A DNA stretch of 64,000 bases from assembly GCA_905182995.1 (NCBI GenBank), contig CAJJDP010000129.1, positions 86,002 to 150,001 on the forward strand, written 5' to 3'. Source of the stretch: Paramecium octaurelia (taxonomy: Eukaryota > Ciliophora > Oligohymenophorea > Peniculida > Parameciidae). The position numbers were made by a program, and so were the translations under genes. Under the pieces are notes generated by a model, which was not told the DNA's origin, did not search any database, and saw nothing but the letters and a program-made list of their open reading frames with translations. Position 1 is the stretch's first letter; each line of letters opens with the position of its first letter. Positions 35,292-49,170 of the stretch are shown piece after piece.

Positions 35292-37262
35292 TCATAACAA
35301 ATATTCATAATAATAATCAATAAACAGTCTAACAAAGCTGCTGTTGTCTATAAATTCAATATGAGCTGCCCGGCCAATCATTTTATCAAGATTAGCTTTC
35401 ATGTTGGGAAAGAAAACTGAAGTTTTAATTAAGGTTGACGGTACTTGCTGAAACAATTAATCCACCATTTGATTGTGCGCATTTGCTCGATCACTACGAA
35501 ATAGACAATAAGTGTTACCCTTGTTCTTTGATTCGAGTCAAACTGGCTGATGAGAAAGGGACATAGCTGTCTTGGAGTGAAAAAGCCAAAATGACATTCT
35601 TGAACCATCCAAATTTTGAGTTCTAAGACAATTTATAGAAGAAGGTCTTTTGGACATCTTTTTCATCACACAAAGTCATTTGATTTAAACAGACTCTTTG
35701 ATCTTCCTTTTTGAAAGCCTTCATAAACCATAATCCTGCATCAATCAATGTGGATTGTTATATGCCCAATCCAACATGAGGAGAACCCAAACTAATAAAG
35801 GTATGCATGCAATCTTGATATTTACCCAAGTGTTGTAGAGCACATCTAATCAACACTCCTCCCAAGGAATGTCCAATGAATGATATTTAAATTTGTTATT
35901 TTAAGTGGGTTCTGTCAGTGATTTACCTCTATATTTCTTGAGCCAATCTACTAGCCATAACAGAGATACTATCTTCTGTGTCATCCTAATTGATCTCCGA
36001 TTGGATGATTAAGTGATTTGGGAATTTAATCTTCAAGTAACTCTTCCAAGTTTGCAAGTCAGCTGAAGTGCCCTAATACCCATGAACCAATATAAGAACA
36101 TGCTTTCTATTTTATGAATGCTATTGAAATTGAGTGATGTTTTATTGTGAGGAAACCACATCTTCAAAGAAGAAAGGCAATGCATTAGGTTGTGAGTAGA
36201 ATTGATCCAATAACTATATACTTGGCGTCTGATTCTTTGAACTTTTCCTTGCTTGATTCCAAATGTCTTCCCTCTGTTTAAGCAACGGCAATGAGATTTG
36301 AGTTTGAATCTCTTCGAAAGTAGCCTAATTGGAAATGACAGATTCCGATGAAAGTTTCTTACAGTTTTATAACAATCTTTGGTCTACTGATTCCACGAGG
36401 TAATTCCTAGAGTATTTGAGCAACGGTTGGAATTGATTCCACAATTAGAATAAAGACTGTCCCAATTGATTGATTATCAATAGACAATCTTCTCCCAAAC
36501 TTTTAGTCTGTAAGTTGGCTTTGAATTTGGCTGTTTGCACAATGGGAATCCTCATTAAATTCTGCATTTAAATATTCTTATCCTTCAATTCATTAATGAT
36601 TTAGATTAGCAAATTACGGTACTTCGTCTGTATGGATCCCAGAGAATCCACATACTCTGCTATGAATTGGTTGACCTCCTGTGACTCAACTAATATTTTA
36701 GATGGAGTGAATTACAATCTTTTGTCTTGGTCTTCAGAAACTCCTGAAATCCATTGACTCCTCCTGTGAATCGGTAGTCCAAAATCATAGTATAAATATA
36801 CATCCTCGTAGTGCAGAGATGATTGTTATCGAATATTACATCCACTCCTTATTAGACTCCCTCGCATGCGTTGTTGATTATGCATTCGAAATTACTAACT
36901 TATTGCATCGATAAAATTGGGCTTTCTCCCTCCAAGGTTTAACTATACAACAAACCTACATTCACTTTGATTGCGGCATATTTGTTTGGATGAGCCTAAT
37001 AGAGGATTCTAAATAAACAAGTGTTGTCCAATTCTATGTATTGTTCAGAATACTAAATATCAAACACTCTCGAACAAAACCATGAGTCCAACATATATCC
37101 ATCATTTTTATTGCCAGTTTGCGATATCATTAGATAGGGTTATCCAACTTCAGCATTTTCTGAGCTCATTTCCACCTTCAATGAATAATATCCTTAATCA
37201 AATAGATCAATATTTCGAAAAGAATTGAAATTCACAAGTATTTCCAAGCTACCCACAAACAT
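35292..37262 (-). CDS. FAM135-type serine esterase (DUF676)
   Basis: 639 residues; introns 35494..35518 (25 nt) and 36690..36715 (26 nt). The N-terminal domain (LEILVNFNSFRNIDLFDQGY) matches the FAM135 N-terminal region. The C-terminal 280 residues are an alpha/beta hydrolase of the DUF676 type: HVLILVHGYQGTSADLQTW with the oxyanion HG, nucleophile elbow FIGHSLGGVLIR, and SLGSPHVGL. The family ends MKANLDKMIGRAAHIEFID, which is typical of FAM135. By family knowledge these are putative lipases or esterases; the substrate is unknown. Both domains are complete, so the gene is probably functional. Confidence 0.85.
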
Positions 37263-37522
37263 TTCCTTTTCAATTTTTGTAAATATAATATATATATTAT
37301 TTGAATTTAGACCATTTATTTAAAATAGAAGTTATGCTCACGAAATGGCAAAGTTAATTATAAAATTGAAAGCACTCTCTACTCTCATTTGGTTCTCTCT
37401 TCATAATCGGAGTTTTGTATTGTGAACTAGATTAATTAATTATTAATTTATTAAAAAACCCTAAAATAGTTTTCCTTGAAGGTGCAGAAATGTCATGAAT
37501 TAATTATTGAATTAAAATTAAC

Positions 37523-40500
37523 ATGAACTTTGAAAGACAACTCTATGAAACCTATCAAATAGACCCAGATCAATTACACAAAAATATGAATCAAGACAAT
37601 CTCATTCTATTATGTCAATTGGCAGATTAGAGTGATAATGAAATTACACTCCAAATTGTGGGAAGCTTGGTATCCACTTATATCGATCAAAACCATCAAA
37701 ATACACCAGAGTTTGGTAAGATATTTGAATTTGCATGGAATAGAATCAAAAGATTTACTACTCATTCACGTCCCGTCTATCATTTTTTTGCATCCATAAT
37801 TGCCAACATCGTCTTGCACTTTTATGATCAAATTCCTGTTTAATATTTTAAAGAACAAGCCTAAGTAATGAATAAATAAGTGTACCTCATCATCATTGAC
37901 ACTGTACTCAGAAGATTGCAACCATAAGATCGAGTAGGAGAATTCAAGATCCTTGATTCAAAACAAAAAATAGTCAGACAACAATTCTTCAAACACAATC
38001 TTGATGCCCTTCTTGAAATCATTACAGCCAGTTTGATTGGAAACAATAGCAATCCCGATTTATAATTGTTGGATAGTGCAATCGATCTTTTGAATTTGCT
38101 GTTATCCTCAGAAATTAGAGAGGACTTTAAAGAAAAGGATTGGCACAAGATCAAAAGAGCTGAAGTCAAAAACAAAAGAAACTTATAAACCATCATGAAG
38201 GAAATCAAATTCTAAATCTTGGATTAAAATGAACTTGAAAAGATGATACAAAATCAGCATTTAGATCACATGGATCCTATCACTAATCACATCAAAATGG
38301 TTTGGTCCATTGTCAAATATCAGTAATTCATTGCCAAACTCACAGAATTGTTACCCTTAAACATTAAAATATGGGAGTCTCTTGGTAAAATTTGTAAAAT
38401 TTACTAAAAATACTATTCCAATGATAAACAAAGCATAGACATTATCTATCAAATCACATCCAACATTATGGTATCTGACATATCCAAAATTAATTCTATT
38501 AGTTTGCTTAATTTTGCTGGTAAGACCATCTTTGCCAATCACACTCCACAATGGATTGAACTTAACTTGAATTTAATCAAGACATTGACCACCATCGAGG
38601 CTGTTTAAGTAGGGCTTAAGTTCCTGAGGAATCTTGTCAGATTTCAAAGATAATATGACTATAGTTAGTTACATTCCTTTGTTATGCCCATTATTGCAAG
38701 CTTTTTTAATTCTTGGATTGTTCAGAACAATCAATGGATCAATGATAAATTCTTGAGAAACAATATCAAACACATTTTGAAAGAAATCAGTTGCTTTATG
38801 ATTGAATAATATTTAGAGTTCTTTGCCTAAATAATTCAATTAAATCCTGATCAAAATATATAGGAACTCGCCTTCAAGTATTATGCTATGGGATTGTTTG
38901 CCTCCATCAAATGCACAACATATCAATTAGATGTTATTAATAAATTACAATTCTACAAGATGGAATAGTTCCTATATCCAATAAACTTAGATTTATTTAA
39001 GCAATTTCACTATTAAGAACTTTATAGCAAAGCTTTTGATTTCGCATTGTTGTACTTAAAAAAGTAATCACCTTTTACAGACAGATTCTTGTATAAGATT
39101 TGGAAAGTCCTCTTTGATCAATAAGCTCTCATTAAGTTTGAGGACATAATCTAGAAAATGTAAATTGATAGAAAATCTATCTTTAATTTTAGTCGAATAT
39201 TCTTATTCAATGATTAAGAATTGATTTTGAAATCATTAAAAATTTTCATCAATGCAAAAATCAAAATGGAAGACGAATTTTACTAAATAAATTAAATCAA
39301 CATTCCCAAAGAATGCTTTTCTGATTTTCACGAATTCAGAGTCATTCCTAACCAAAAGATTATCACTCACTATCATAAGGTCAAGATGTATTTGCTCAAT
39401 GTTGAAAATGAATCCATTAAAGACTAATTAGCATCCGATCAACTCATTTAGAAATTTAAGAATGATGTACTATCATTTTTAGATCAAATTCAAAACACTG
39501 GAGATATCGTTTTTATCCTACAGAGCATGTTGAATGAAAATGTAAGGAGTCTCTATGGTGTCATAATGCAGATTATTGATGATAAGTCTTATTTGAATTT
39601 ATTTGCATAGGCCATCAATTTTGACATGCTCAAATTGACTAGGATGATGATAAATACTACTGGATAGATCGGCTAATTGAAATAAGTTATGATTGATCAA
39701 CTTTATGAGTGGATTCTACTTGTGATTTAGAAAGTATAATTCCATTTGGACTCTATTAATAAGGAATTCAATTAAGAAAGACAATTGGGACAAAAAAGTA
39801 TCCAAAATATTTACAAGCTCTACTACAAGCCTTTGCTCTAATTATTGAAGATATTCCAAAATTTAAAATACCTAAATCGATTGACAACAAGCAAGAAACA
39901 AGTTAGAATTCAGATCTATTAATCGATCTTACTAATTTTCAAATATATCAACTTGAATGACTTAAGCAATTACATTCATAAGATGTCTCAGCTATTCTAT
40001 GTTATTCAATGGTTATTGGAATTTGAAATTACCAGATAAATGATAACTGATGAAATATTTGGAGTCATTTTAGACGTAATTCTATTTCAGATTTATTTTA
40101 GTTTATTAACTGTGCCCTATTAATACAGGAGAAACGATCATTGATGACCTGCTTGAAGATCATATCGGATATCTAGACTTACGATTAGTTCAGCCATTCA
40201 TAATATGTAAATATCATCTATAACAGCTTAGATTTAATAGAGATTAATTGCAGAGAATTGTCTATTTGGTGCCTTCCTATACAACATAAGAATCTCAGAT
40301 ATATCAGTCCTGATTTTAAGGTATTTCCAAAAGATGCCCAATGATTTCAATATTCTATTCTCCAAAATCAAACAAAGAATGCAACCATACAAAAGTTAAG
40401 AATGGGATCAAATTATTAATGTCAAGTTAGATAAGCTTTACTCCATCATTCCCAAATAATAATAACTTGCTAAAGCAGCTGCTCAAAACAAATAAATAGA

Positions 40501-40558
40501 AAAGACCTTCACAGATTATTTTTATTAAGTATAATTATTTTATAATTATCATCCATGA
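37523..40558 (+). CDS. Large alpha-helical repeat protein, possibly exportin-like
   Basis: 994 residues; introns 40076..40101 and 40207..40231 near the 3' end. The first 2.5 kb is one uninterrupted exon. The whole protein is alternating amphipathic helices (LCQLADQSDNEITLQIVGSL, NRIKRFTTHSRPVYHFFA, IVKYQQFIAKLTELLPLN), like HEAT-repeat proteins, with no membrane helix, signal peptide or low-complexity region. Length and all-helical layout fit importin-beta/exportin karyopherins, and the N terminus is near 1 kb from any partner motif. No diagnostic motif was recognised, so the karyopherin label is a guess; other HEAT or ARM scaffolds are possible. Confidence 0.7.
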
Positions 40559-40727
40559 TTATTTTCATATATATATTCATCATTATCTAAATTAAATTTC
40601 ATTTAAAACCTTAACTATAGTCCTTCATAAATAATTACTTTTATTATATTAATTCAAGAACCATCCCTAAGAAAAAGTCTCATAAAAAGTCAATTATTAT
40701 TTATTATGTTTTTCTAATTTACATAAA

Positions 40728-41401
40728 TCATAATTTCAAAAAGAAGGGATCTCCTTTAATGACTCTTTCTTGAATTAGTTGATCGTAGTTTTCAACTTTA
40801 CTCTGTTACACTCCCGGTAATGATAGCATCGTATCTGAGTATTCTTACAACCTTGGAAATCCTTCAAAGGGATTGAATTTCAGAAGAGGTTTGAGTGCAT
40901 TCAGTAATGTGAATAGTGAAGCATAAGCAAAGTCAGCTAAAGTTAATTCGTTACTGAAAATGAATTTGGATTATTGTAACCAGATTTCTAATTTCTCAAA
41001 ATACCATTTCAAGTCTCCCAAACTGCTGTTAAATGACTTTTTATTAAATACAATTATACCTCTTCGGTTTTAGCTAAAAATACGCTCCAGAAAGTGCCAA
41101 TTACTTCTCCTGAAAATTCTGCTCTTGCTCTGTTCAATGCTCTTTATAAATTGTCATTTGGTAGTAATGATTGAGGAGCGAGTGTATTGATATAATCCAG
41201 AATCACAAGGGATTCAAAAAGGACTGTTTCACCAACAAAAAGAATTGGCACTTTCTCTAATGGACTTGCTTTTATAAACCAGTCAGGCTTATTTTACAAA
41301 TCAATATATTTTAATTCGTAAGGAATTTTCAAATGGTTTAAGGCAGAGACCACTCTAAGAACGTATGGGCAAATGTTGAAGGATACCAATTTTAAACTCA
41401 T
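40728..41401 (-). CDS. Glutathione S-transferase, omega-like, copy A
   Basis: 216 residues; one 23-nt intron at 41037..41059. The thioredoxin-like N-terminal domain starts MSLKLVSFNICPYVLRVVSA with a CPYV active-site motif, and has cis-Pro site EKVPILFVGETVLFESLVI, the glutathione-binding signature. The helical C-terminal domain includes LTLADFAYASLF, the conserved N-capping region of GSTs. CPxx starts point to omega-type or dehydroascorbate-reductase-like enzymes that form mixed disulfides. It pairs head to tail with copy B, same length and same intron site. Confidence 0.88.
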
Positions 41402-41688
41402 AATTAAATTTATAAGTAAGCACTTTAATCATTTGTGAATTTAAAATTTCTGAATTCTTAATATTCATAAATACAGAAGTCAATCCACTATTTTTAGCAC
41501 CAATTCAATAATATAAATATTAAATTTCTATTCCCTTTGAATTAATAGAGTCTCTTCTTAGAACTTAATCTAATTTGATTTAATTTCTTTAATGTATTTG
41601 ATTTACAAATTAACTGATATTTTTTCACACAACTTGTATAAACAATTGAATAAAATACTGTAAATGATTAAAATATTATTTATATATT

Positions 41689-42362
41689 TCATTACTTCCA
41701 AAAGTATGGTTCTCGTGATTGTATCTTCTTCTAAATGAGCTGATCATAGTTTTCTACTAAACTCATTTTAAGTTCAGGGAGTGCATGAAGAGTGTCGATG
41801 TATGCTCTTAATCTTGGAAAACCATCAAATATATCAAAATCCATAAACTGTTTTAAAGCAGGTATTATAGTGAAAATTGGAGCGTAAGCAAAATCAGCCA
41901 GAGTCAGAACATTGTCGGATATAAATTTTGTTTATTAGAGCCAACTTTCCAATGAAGAGAATAACCATCTCAATTCCTTCATTTGTAGATCAAAAGCCTC
42001 AAAATCAATTTATAATTTACTTCTAATGTTTTAGCTGAGAACACACTCCAAAGAATTTCAATAATCTCTTATGAGAATTCCGCTCTTGATCTGTTCAAGG
42101 CTATCTATAAATTATCTTTTGGAAGTAATGATTGAGGAGCAAGTGTATTGATATAATCTAGAATTACAAGGGATTCAAAAAGGACTGCATCACCAACAAA
42201 TAGAATAGGCACTTTCTCTAATGGACTTGCTTTTATAAACCAATCAGGTCTATTCTCGATATCTATGTATTTCAATTCATAAGGTATTTTTAAATGGTTT
42301 AAAGTCAAGACCACTCTTATGCAATGCGGACAAGTTTTGCTAGCAACTAATACTAAGCTCAT
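41689..42362 (-). CDS. Glutathione S-transferase, omega-like, copy B
   Basis: 216 residues; one 23-nt intron at 41998..42020, at the same place as in copy A. The N terminus MSLVLVASKTCPHCIRVVLT has CPHC, a dithiol form of the active site, whereas copy A has CPYV. VPILFVGDAVLFESLVILDY and LTLADFAYAPIF match copy A. The redox-active second cysteine could make this copy closer to a glutaredoxin-like reductase in chemistry (inference). It is a tandem duplicate; the intergenic gap is 287 bp. Confidence 0.88.
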
Positions 42363-42816
42363 ATAAAATAGATATATAATGAATTGAATTATTAGATTAG
42401 GAATTACAAAATTTTAATTGTGCAATTAAATTAAAGATTCATTAATTGTTATTTTGTTGAATATAATTTTTATTATCTGAGTTATGCTTAAGTTCCTTTG
42501 TTATTGGCAATGATCATAATGCACTATTAAATTTTTGTTTAATTATTTTGGATACATTTTTATGAAATAATATTGAGAGGACTTGGGAAATATATTTAAA
42601 ACTAAATGTAACATAATCTATATCTAACACAATGTTGTGAAATATAGAACTTTAAGAGCAACTTTGTTTAGTATATTTACTCCATGTTCTACCTAATTTA
42701 GAATAACCAGATTTCAAATAGTCACTTTACAACTAGAACGAAATTGCTAGTACTCTTTCTACTAAGCAATAATGATGATATAAGAAGTTTGATTAATAAA
42801 TTTAGAGTTAAGTATG
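42363..42816. other. Gene-free stretch
   Basis: About 450 bp of AT-rich sequence with only short chance frames. It should contain the promoter of GST copy B on the left and the 3' flank of the kinase on the right. No motif or repeat was seen. Confidence 0.5.
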
Positions 42817-44361
<1,545 letters not shown>

Positions 44362-44567
44362 AATTTGATAATATATATATATAAATGATTCAATTATCTA
44401 TGATTGATTAAAAGCCCACTTTATTTATTCTATATTATGATATGCGTTAATTATAAAATAAATTAAGTGATTTTCTATTAACTGAGTTCATGCAAAATTT
44501 GTATTGCTCTATTACCTTTTATATTAGAAATTATTTAATAGCATATTTATTTAGAATGAATTAAATA

Positions 44568-45278
44568 TCAATAACACTTAAACCAATTCTCCTTTTGTTA
44601 GTTTAAAGACACTGAATTGGAAGTTTAGGATTCAGACTCCTAATTATTAGGATGAGTTTTCTATAATAATAAATCGCGTAAATTACTTTGAGCTCAATTC
44701 CTTTAATTTTGGCTTTTTCAAGAACATCGCGAAGACAGTATTCAAGTACTAAATCAAAGTTATGATTAGTTTTAACACTTATTTCGAAAAAAGGAAATCC
44801 CTTTTTGCTAGCAAAATCCTCTGCTTCTTCAATTGAAACTTATCTCTTACTGTCTAAGTCCACTTTGTTTCCAATCAAGATGATGCTCAAAAGTGAATCA
44901 TGATGCTATAATGCTTCTTCTAGATGGTTTTCCAAATTATCAAATGACTCATGACTAAGTCAATTAAAATAGTATCAATACTCAGTTATATCGTACAGTA
45001 ATATAAGTCCTTAAGTCCTTTTATAATACATTCTTGCTATCTATTTGAAATTTTGAAATCCTGGAAATTCCCACAAACGTAATTTCAAAATTTCATCCCC
45101 AATCTTAATTTATTTGACGATTTATTCTATTCCTATATTAGACTAATAATTTTCTTTAAATTTTTCTCCTATGGCTGACTTTAGAAGTGAGGTTTTACCA
45201 GTAACTACGTTTAAGTTATCATTTACATGGTTATCCAAAGACTAGAAATTCTACAAATTAGTACTAATTTTAAGACAT
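44568..45278 (-). CDS. Divergent Rab-like small GTPase
   Basis: 211 residues; introns 44661..44686, 44955..44981 and 45205..45226 (26, 27, 22 nt). The P-loop FGQPFTGKTSLL matches GxxxxGKT only after the 22-nt intron is removed, which supports the model. Guanine motif LIGNKVDLD and EISVKT are present. The G3/switch-II motif WDTAGQE is replaced by LWEFPGFQNF: Asp is Glu and the catalytic Gln position is changed, so GTP hydrolysis may be slow or absent. The C-terminal tail is polar and ends WFKCY, without a standard double-cysteine or CaaX box; prenylation is doubtful. Rab-like vesicle-traffic role is inferred from overall fold. Confidence 0.8.
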
Positions 45279-45797
45279 TTAAACTTAATTATGTAAATTA
45301 AAGGTTTTATGGATACATGTGTATGATAACACTAATAAAAACTGATTTTGATAATTTAAATATTATTATAAATTATTTAGACTCTACGGTTCCAACTGGA
45401 ATTTCTCTTAATATAATATTAATAAAGAGTGCCCCCATTATCTACTATTTCTCCTACATTATTTTAATTTACATAAACAAACTACTTGACTATATACATT
45501 TTGATAATAGAAAAATTAAAGTGTGATTCAAATTATATATAAATACGCATATAATTATGAAATTATTACTTTAAGGATTTTAGAAATCTCGATTAAATAG
45601 TTTTCAACTATTGAGCCTTCTAATTGAAGAGAGGAGAAGCCCTTAAAGCAACTCAATATAGCATCCCTATTCAAACCTTTCTATATATATAAATTATATC
45701 AAATAGAAAGTATTTGGGGTGTTTCAGAATTGTAATAAAAAAGGATTTTGATATTTAATTTTTGTATTTAGATTATTACTGGGTTGTATTGATATAA
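45279..45797. other. Gap with weak GST-like relic
   Basis: About 520 bp. On the minus strand near 45590-45680 the frame reads AILSCFKGFSSLQLEGSIVE, then NYLIEISKIL; GFSSLQ and VENY recall the GST C-terminal region GFPRLQ...VENY of the genes at 40.7-42.4 kb. It has no start and no N-terminal domain. A + frame at 45317..45526 is probably chance. Confidence 0.3.
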
Positions 45798-47933
45798 TCA
45801 ATGTAAATTGGTGCATCCTTCGTGGATGTTTTTAAGTTCAGATTCAGTGGCTGGTGTTGATGTGATGGTAGATTTCCAGTGTGGGGTTAGGACATCAGCA
45901 GCAAACTCGATAAATAATGTGTCTTGAATCATACAGGCATGTCCGCAATGGTCGAGTCCCTGAAAATGATAAATTAAATAAATATACAGTTTATCCAAAT
46001 TTACAAGAGCAAGTAAGACCCAAATATCCTGAATTAGTGAATTGTTTTTATCCTTAAGCATCCTTTGAATCATAAATAGATGAGACGGCATCTCCGTTAT
46101 ATTATGAACAATATTCGACCAATTTAGTTGGGATGGAGGTTAATCCATTTTTGTGTTCATAAACCCACTTGATACCTGGAGTCATGGCTGAGGAGGCAAG
46201 AACTGTGCTATCTCCAATGGCTTTGGTAATATGATCTGGGAAATAGAAATCATCAGTAGACTCAACAATAGGTTTGGGTTGTTTGGTATATTCAAATTGG
46301 AATGGAGTCATTTCATGAGCAGCATAGACTACAATCATAGGTACTCCTGGGTGTTCAACATTGTTGGCTTTTTCTCTTGTAGTTTCTTCAACGTAATCTA
46401 ATATTTATTTGGCATCATTAGCAGTGATGGTGTCAGTAATAGCTTGTTTTGTAGATTCTTCAGTTGAATAATACAACTTATCAACGACTTTCAAGAAGTG
46501 TTCACTCATGTCGTGCATTAACAATTAGCAATGGTTAGATCTGTCAGCGAAATCAGCACCACAAACTTCACTAGGTTCTGGGAACCAAGCTAATGGATTA
46601 GGTCTTGTTGGTCTCCTTCCGGTTGAAATGAACTCATTGTCCCATTCCATTCTGTCAAGGATCTCTTACATCCATGGTGCATCTCTGAATCTTGTGAATG
46701 TGTCCTTTGGGTATAAATCCACAATACTGGCAGAGGTACGAGCCATCTTCTTTTGAGCATACCAGTTAATACCAGCATCCAAGAGTAACACTTTAAACAT
46801 AAAGCTGTCATCTCCACCAACTTAAGGTTTGAATGTCTTAGTTGCTCCCAAAAGAGGTCCAGCAATTGTCACAATACCAGCTACTTTATCCTTCTCGGCT
46901 TAAGTCATTGAGTACACTGCTTATGTGGAATGAAGGGAACCCAAAGAATGTCCAAAGATGTAGGTTTTCTTTCCTGTCAATCTATAGAATGTTTCCACAG
47001 ACTTCTTAATGTATTGTTGGGATTCTGAAGCAGCTATAGATTTTCTGAAATCATATGGGGCAGCTTGCATTGTTAATCCTGGGATGTAACCCATGTTTTT
47101 AAGAGTGTCTGAGAAAACATGATATCCTTTGGGATCACACATTGCTGCCTTGATAACGGAATCAGTGGCGATCTCTTAAATGGCAGTTGTTCCACATTCG
47201 TTATCAATTGATTTTGGAGTGTTACCAGCCCAAGTGATTTCAATTCCTGGAGCTGCTGTGTATCTGTCTCTTGGATCCTTTTTGGATCTATCGTAATAAA
47301 GTTCAATGAAATCTCCAAAACATTTGTCCTTCTTGCTGGTCATTGCAATTGAAAAAGGACTGCTCAATGCACCTATCCATATTCTGTACTCTTCACTTGG
47401 TTTCTTCAACCAGAATTTAGATGAACTGCATGTTTACCAACCACAATTTTCAAAGATATCAGGTCTTTTTGCTTATAAGGTTTCGCAATCAATTTTTACC
47501 TATTAGACTATAGAATTATATATATATACCTATAAAGCTGTACCAATCAGACCAGGCACTAAGACAGCTGGTTAGCAAGGACCATTGATGAATTCATCCA
47601 TGTAAGCCTATAAAGTCAATTTGGTGTGATCTTTTCCATTTGTACAAATGTTAGCTGTAGTCTTCAAGAAGTCAGACATTTTCTCTTTGCGCTATCTCTC
47701 TTATTCTTGATAGATTTGTTCATGGTAATCTCTAGATTTATCTACTTCAATAATTACTCATAAGCTGATTATGGTTTCCAGTTTGGATCAAATCTACTAA
47801 TTCTCTTCATGCTTCCATCCAAAGACACGATGAATGTATCTCCTTCAAACCATGGATTGTAATCTGTGTTATCAAGGTAAGGCACTATTGACAGTGTTCC
47901 AATTGCCACAATAGCAAGCAATTACTTAATCAT
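45798..47933 (-). CDS. LCAT-type acyltransferase/phospholipase
   Basis: 683 residues; introns 45960..45987, 47500..47529 and 47732..47757 (28, 30, 26 nt). MIKQLLAIVAIGTLSIVPYL is a signal peptide, so the enzyme is secreted or luminal. Family motifs: AVLVPGLIGTAL at the domain start, CGWQTC, MQAAPYDFRKS, nucleophile elbow YIFGHSLGSLHS, GPLLGATK, and GDSTVLASSAMTPG holding the catalytic Asp. A His near LDHCGHACMIQ at the C terminus completes a likely triad. By family knowledge the enzyme transfers or hydrolyses acyl chains of phospholipids. Many cysteines (NECGTT, DRSNHCQ, YLGLTCSC) fit an extracytoplasmic protein. Confidence 0.9.
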
Positions 47934-48060
47934 TCAAAAATTATTTAATTCTAAATGATGTAATATTGAATGATATCATACAAAAATTCATCATCATCAG
48001 AGTAATAATACATACAATTAATGATTGACTATTAAAAGAATTTAATTTTAATATAGAATC

Positions 48061-48300
48061 AGACGATTCAATTATTGAAAAGACCTCTCCTATCTCTAAT
48101 ATTTTTCAAGAATTTCTGACTCCAGAATTCCCTTCTAAGTATTTACTCATTTTCTTATTATTTGATCCAAAACCTCAACATTTCTAAAAATACTTTCCCA
48201 ACTTTATCATCCCCAAATCTAATCTATTAATATTATCCCTCTCTTTCCCTAACCCCTAATTATTTGTCTTATACTTGAAGAGGCTTCTCGTGCGAACTGT
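48061..48300 (-). pseudogene. Possible decayed coding relic
   Basis: The minus strand is purine-rich with protein-like fragments: TRSLFKYKTNNQGLGKERDN and GMIKLGKYFQKC, then after an in-frame TGA and shift EVLDQIIRK, another TGA, and GILESEILEKY. Two TGAs and a frame change prevent a model. No family recognised. Confidence 0.25.
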
Positions 48301-48870
48301 CTGGTTTTTAATCTTACAGAATTTGTAAACTTATCCTCAAAAAAGAATCATACTACATAGATTCTGAGTAGGTAAAGACCTTTTTATTTAGCATTATAAT
48401 CATTATTTGCTTCAAATTTTTTAATTAACTTCACCTCAACAATTAACCTAGAAATTATAAAAATAATTTCTTTTTTTCTTAACTATTCACATTAACCTTT
48501 CATAAAAAACCTCTAATCTCATTTTGGTCTCAAATTATTAATTTTATATTCTACAATTACTTTCTTATAGATTTATAATCCTTGGTTCAGATAACATCTT
48601 GAATAAAGGAAAGATATTTATGCCAAAAACTGAATGGTGAATTTTGTGATCTTATTCTGTACATTCACCCTATCGTAATCTTTAATAAAATCAATTCCTG
48701 ATTCAATGTCTAAGTATAATTTTATATTGGTAGTTTAGGATACACTCAACTTTTTATAATACATACTTTAAAAAGATTAATACTTAATAATATTTTATTC
48801 TATAAATAAATTTTATTTATATTGAATATATATTATTAATAAGAATAGTTGTTTTTAAATATTATAACGA

Positions 48871-48930
48871 TTCCTATAGATTCCTAATGTTTCCTATAGA
48901 TTCCTAATGTTTCCTATAGATTCCTACATA
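48871..48930. repeat. 20-bp tandem repeat, three copies
   Basis: The unit TTCCTATAGATTCCTAATGT occurs at 48871-48890 and 48891-48910, then a third copy at 48911-48930 ending TTCCTACATA. Each unit is itself two 10-bp halves starting TTCCT. It lies in the largest gene-free gap. Confidence 0.9.
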
Positions 48931-49170
48931 TTCATAGATCAAATGGATAATTGAAAATTGAATTCATTTTATCTAAGTATCGAATGATAATTTAAATTTG
49001 CAATAAGATTCTTTCTAAAATAAATACCTGTCAGTTATTAAATTGTAAATAATATTGTAACTTTCAATAAGAATGAAAATTAGGAAAGGTGTTGTAATTT
49101 AAATTTTACATTAGTTATTTATCTTTAATAAAAATGATTCTATTATTTATAAGGATTTGGAAAAATAATA

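Larger units (their letters stand above)
47934..49170. other. Largest gene-free gap
   Basis: About 1.2 kb with no intact gene. Besides the possible relic at 48061..48300 and the 20-bp tandem repeat, the sequence is AT-rich spacer with runs of T and A. It separates the LCAT gene from the 3' end of the giant surface protein, so it should hold the LCAT promoter on its left side. Confidence 0.55.

Noticed and set aside
45317..45526. 69-codon + ORF
   Set aside because: Isolated, hydrophobic and AT-driven; no supporting motif.
48247..48259. CCCTAACCCCTAA, telomere-like
   Set aside because: A single short copy, and Paramecium telomeres use C4A2/C3A3, so this is likely chance.
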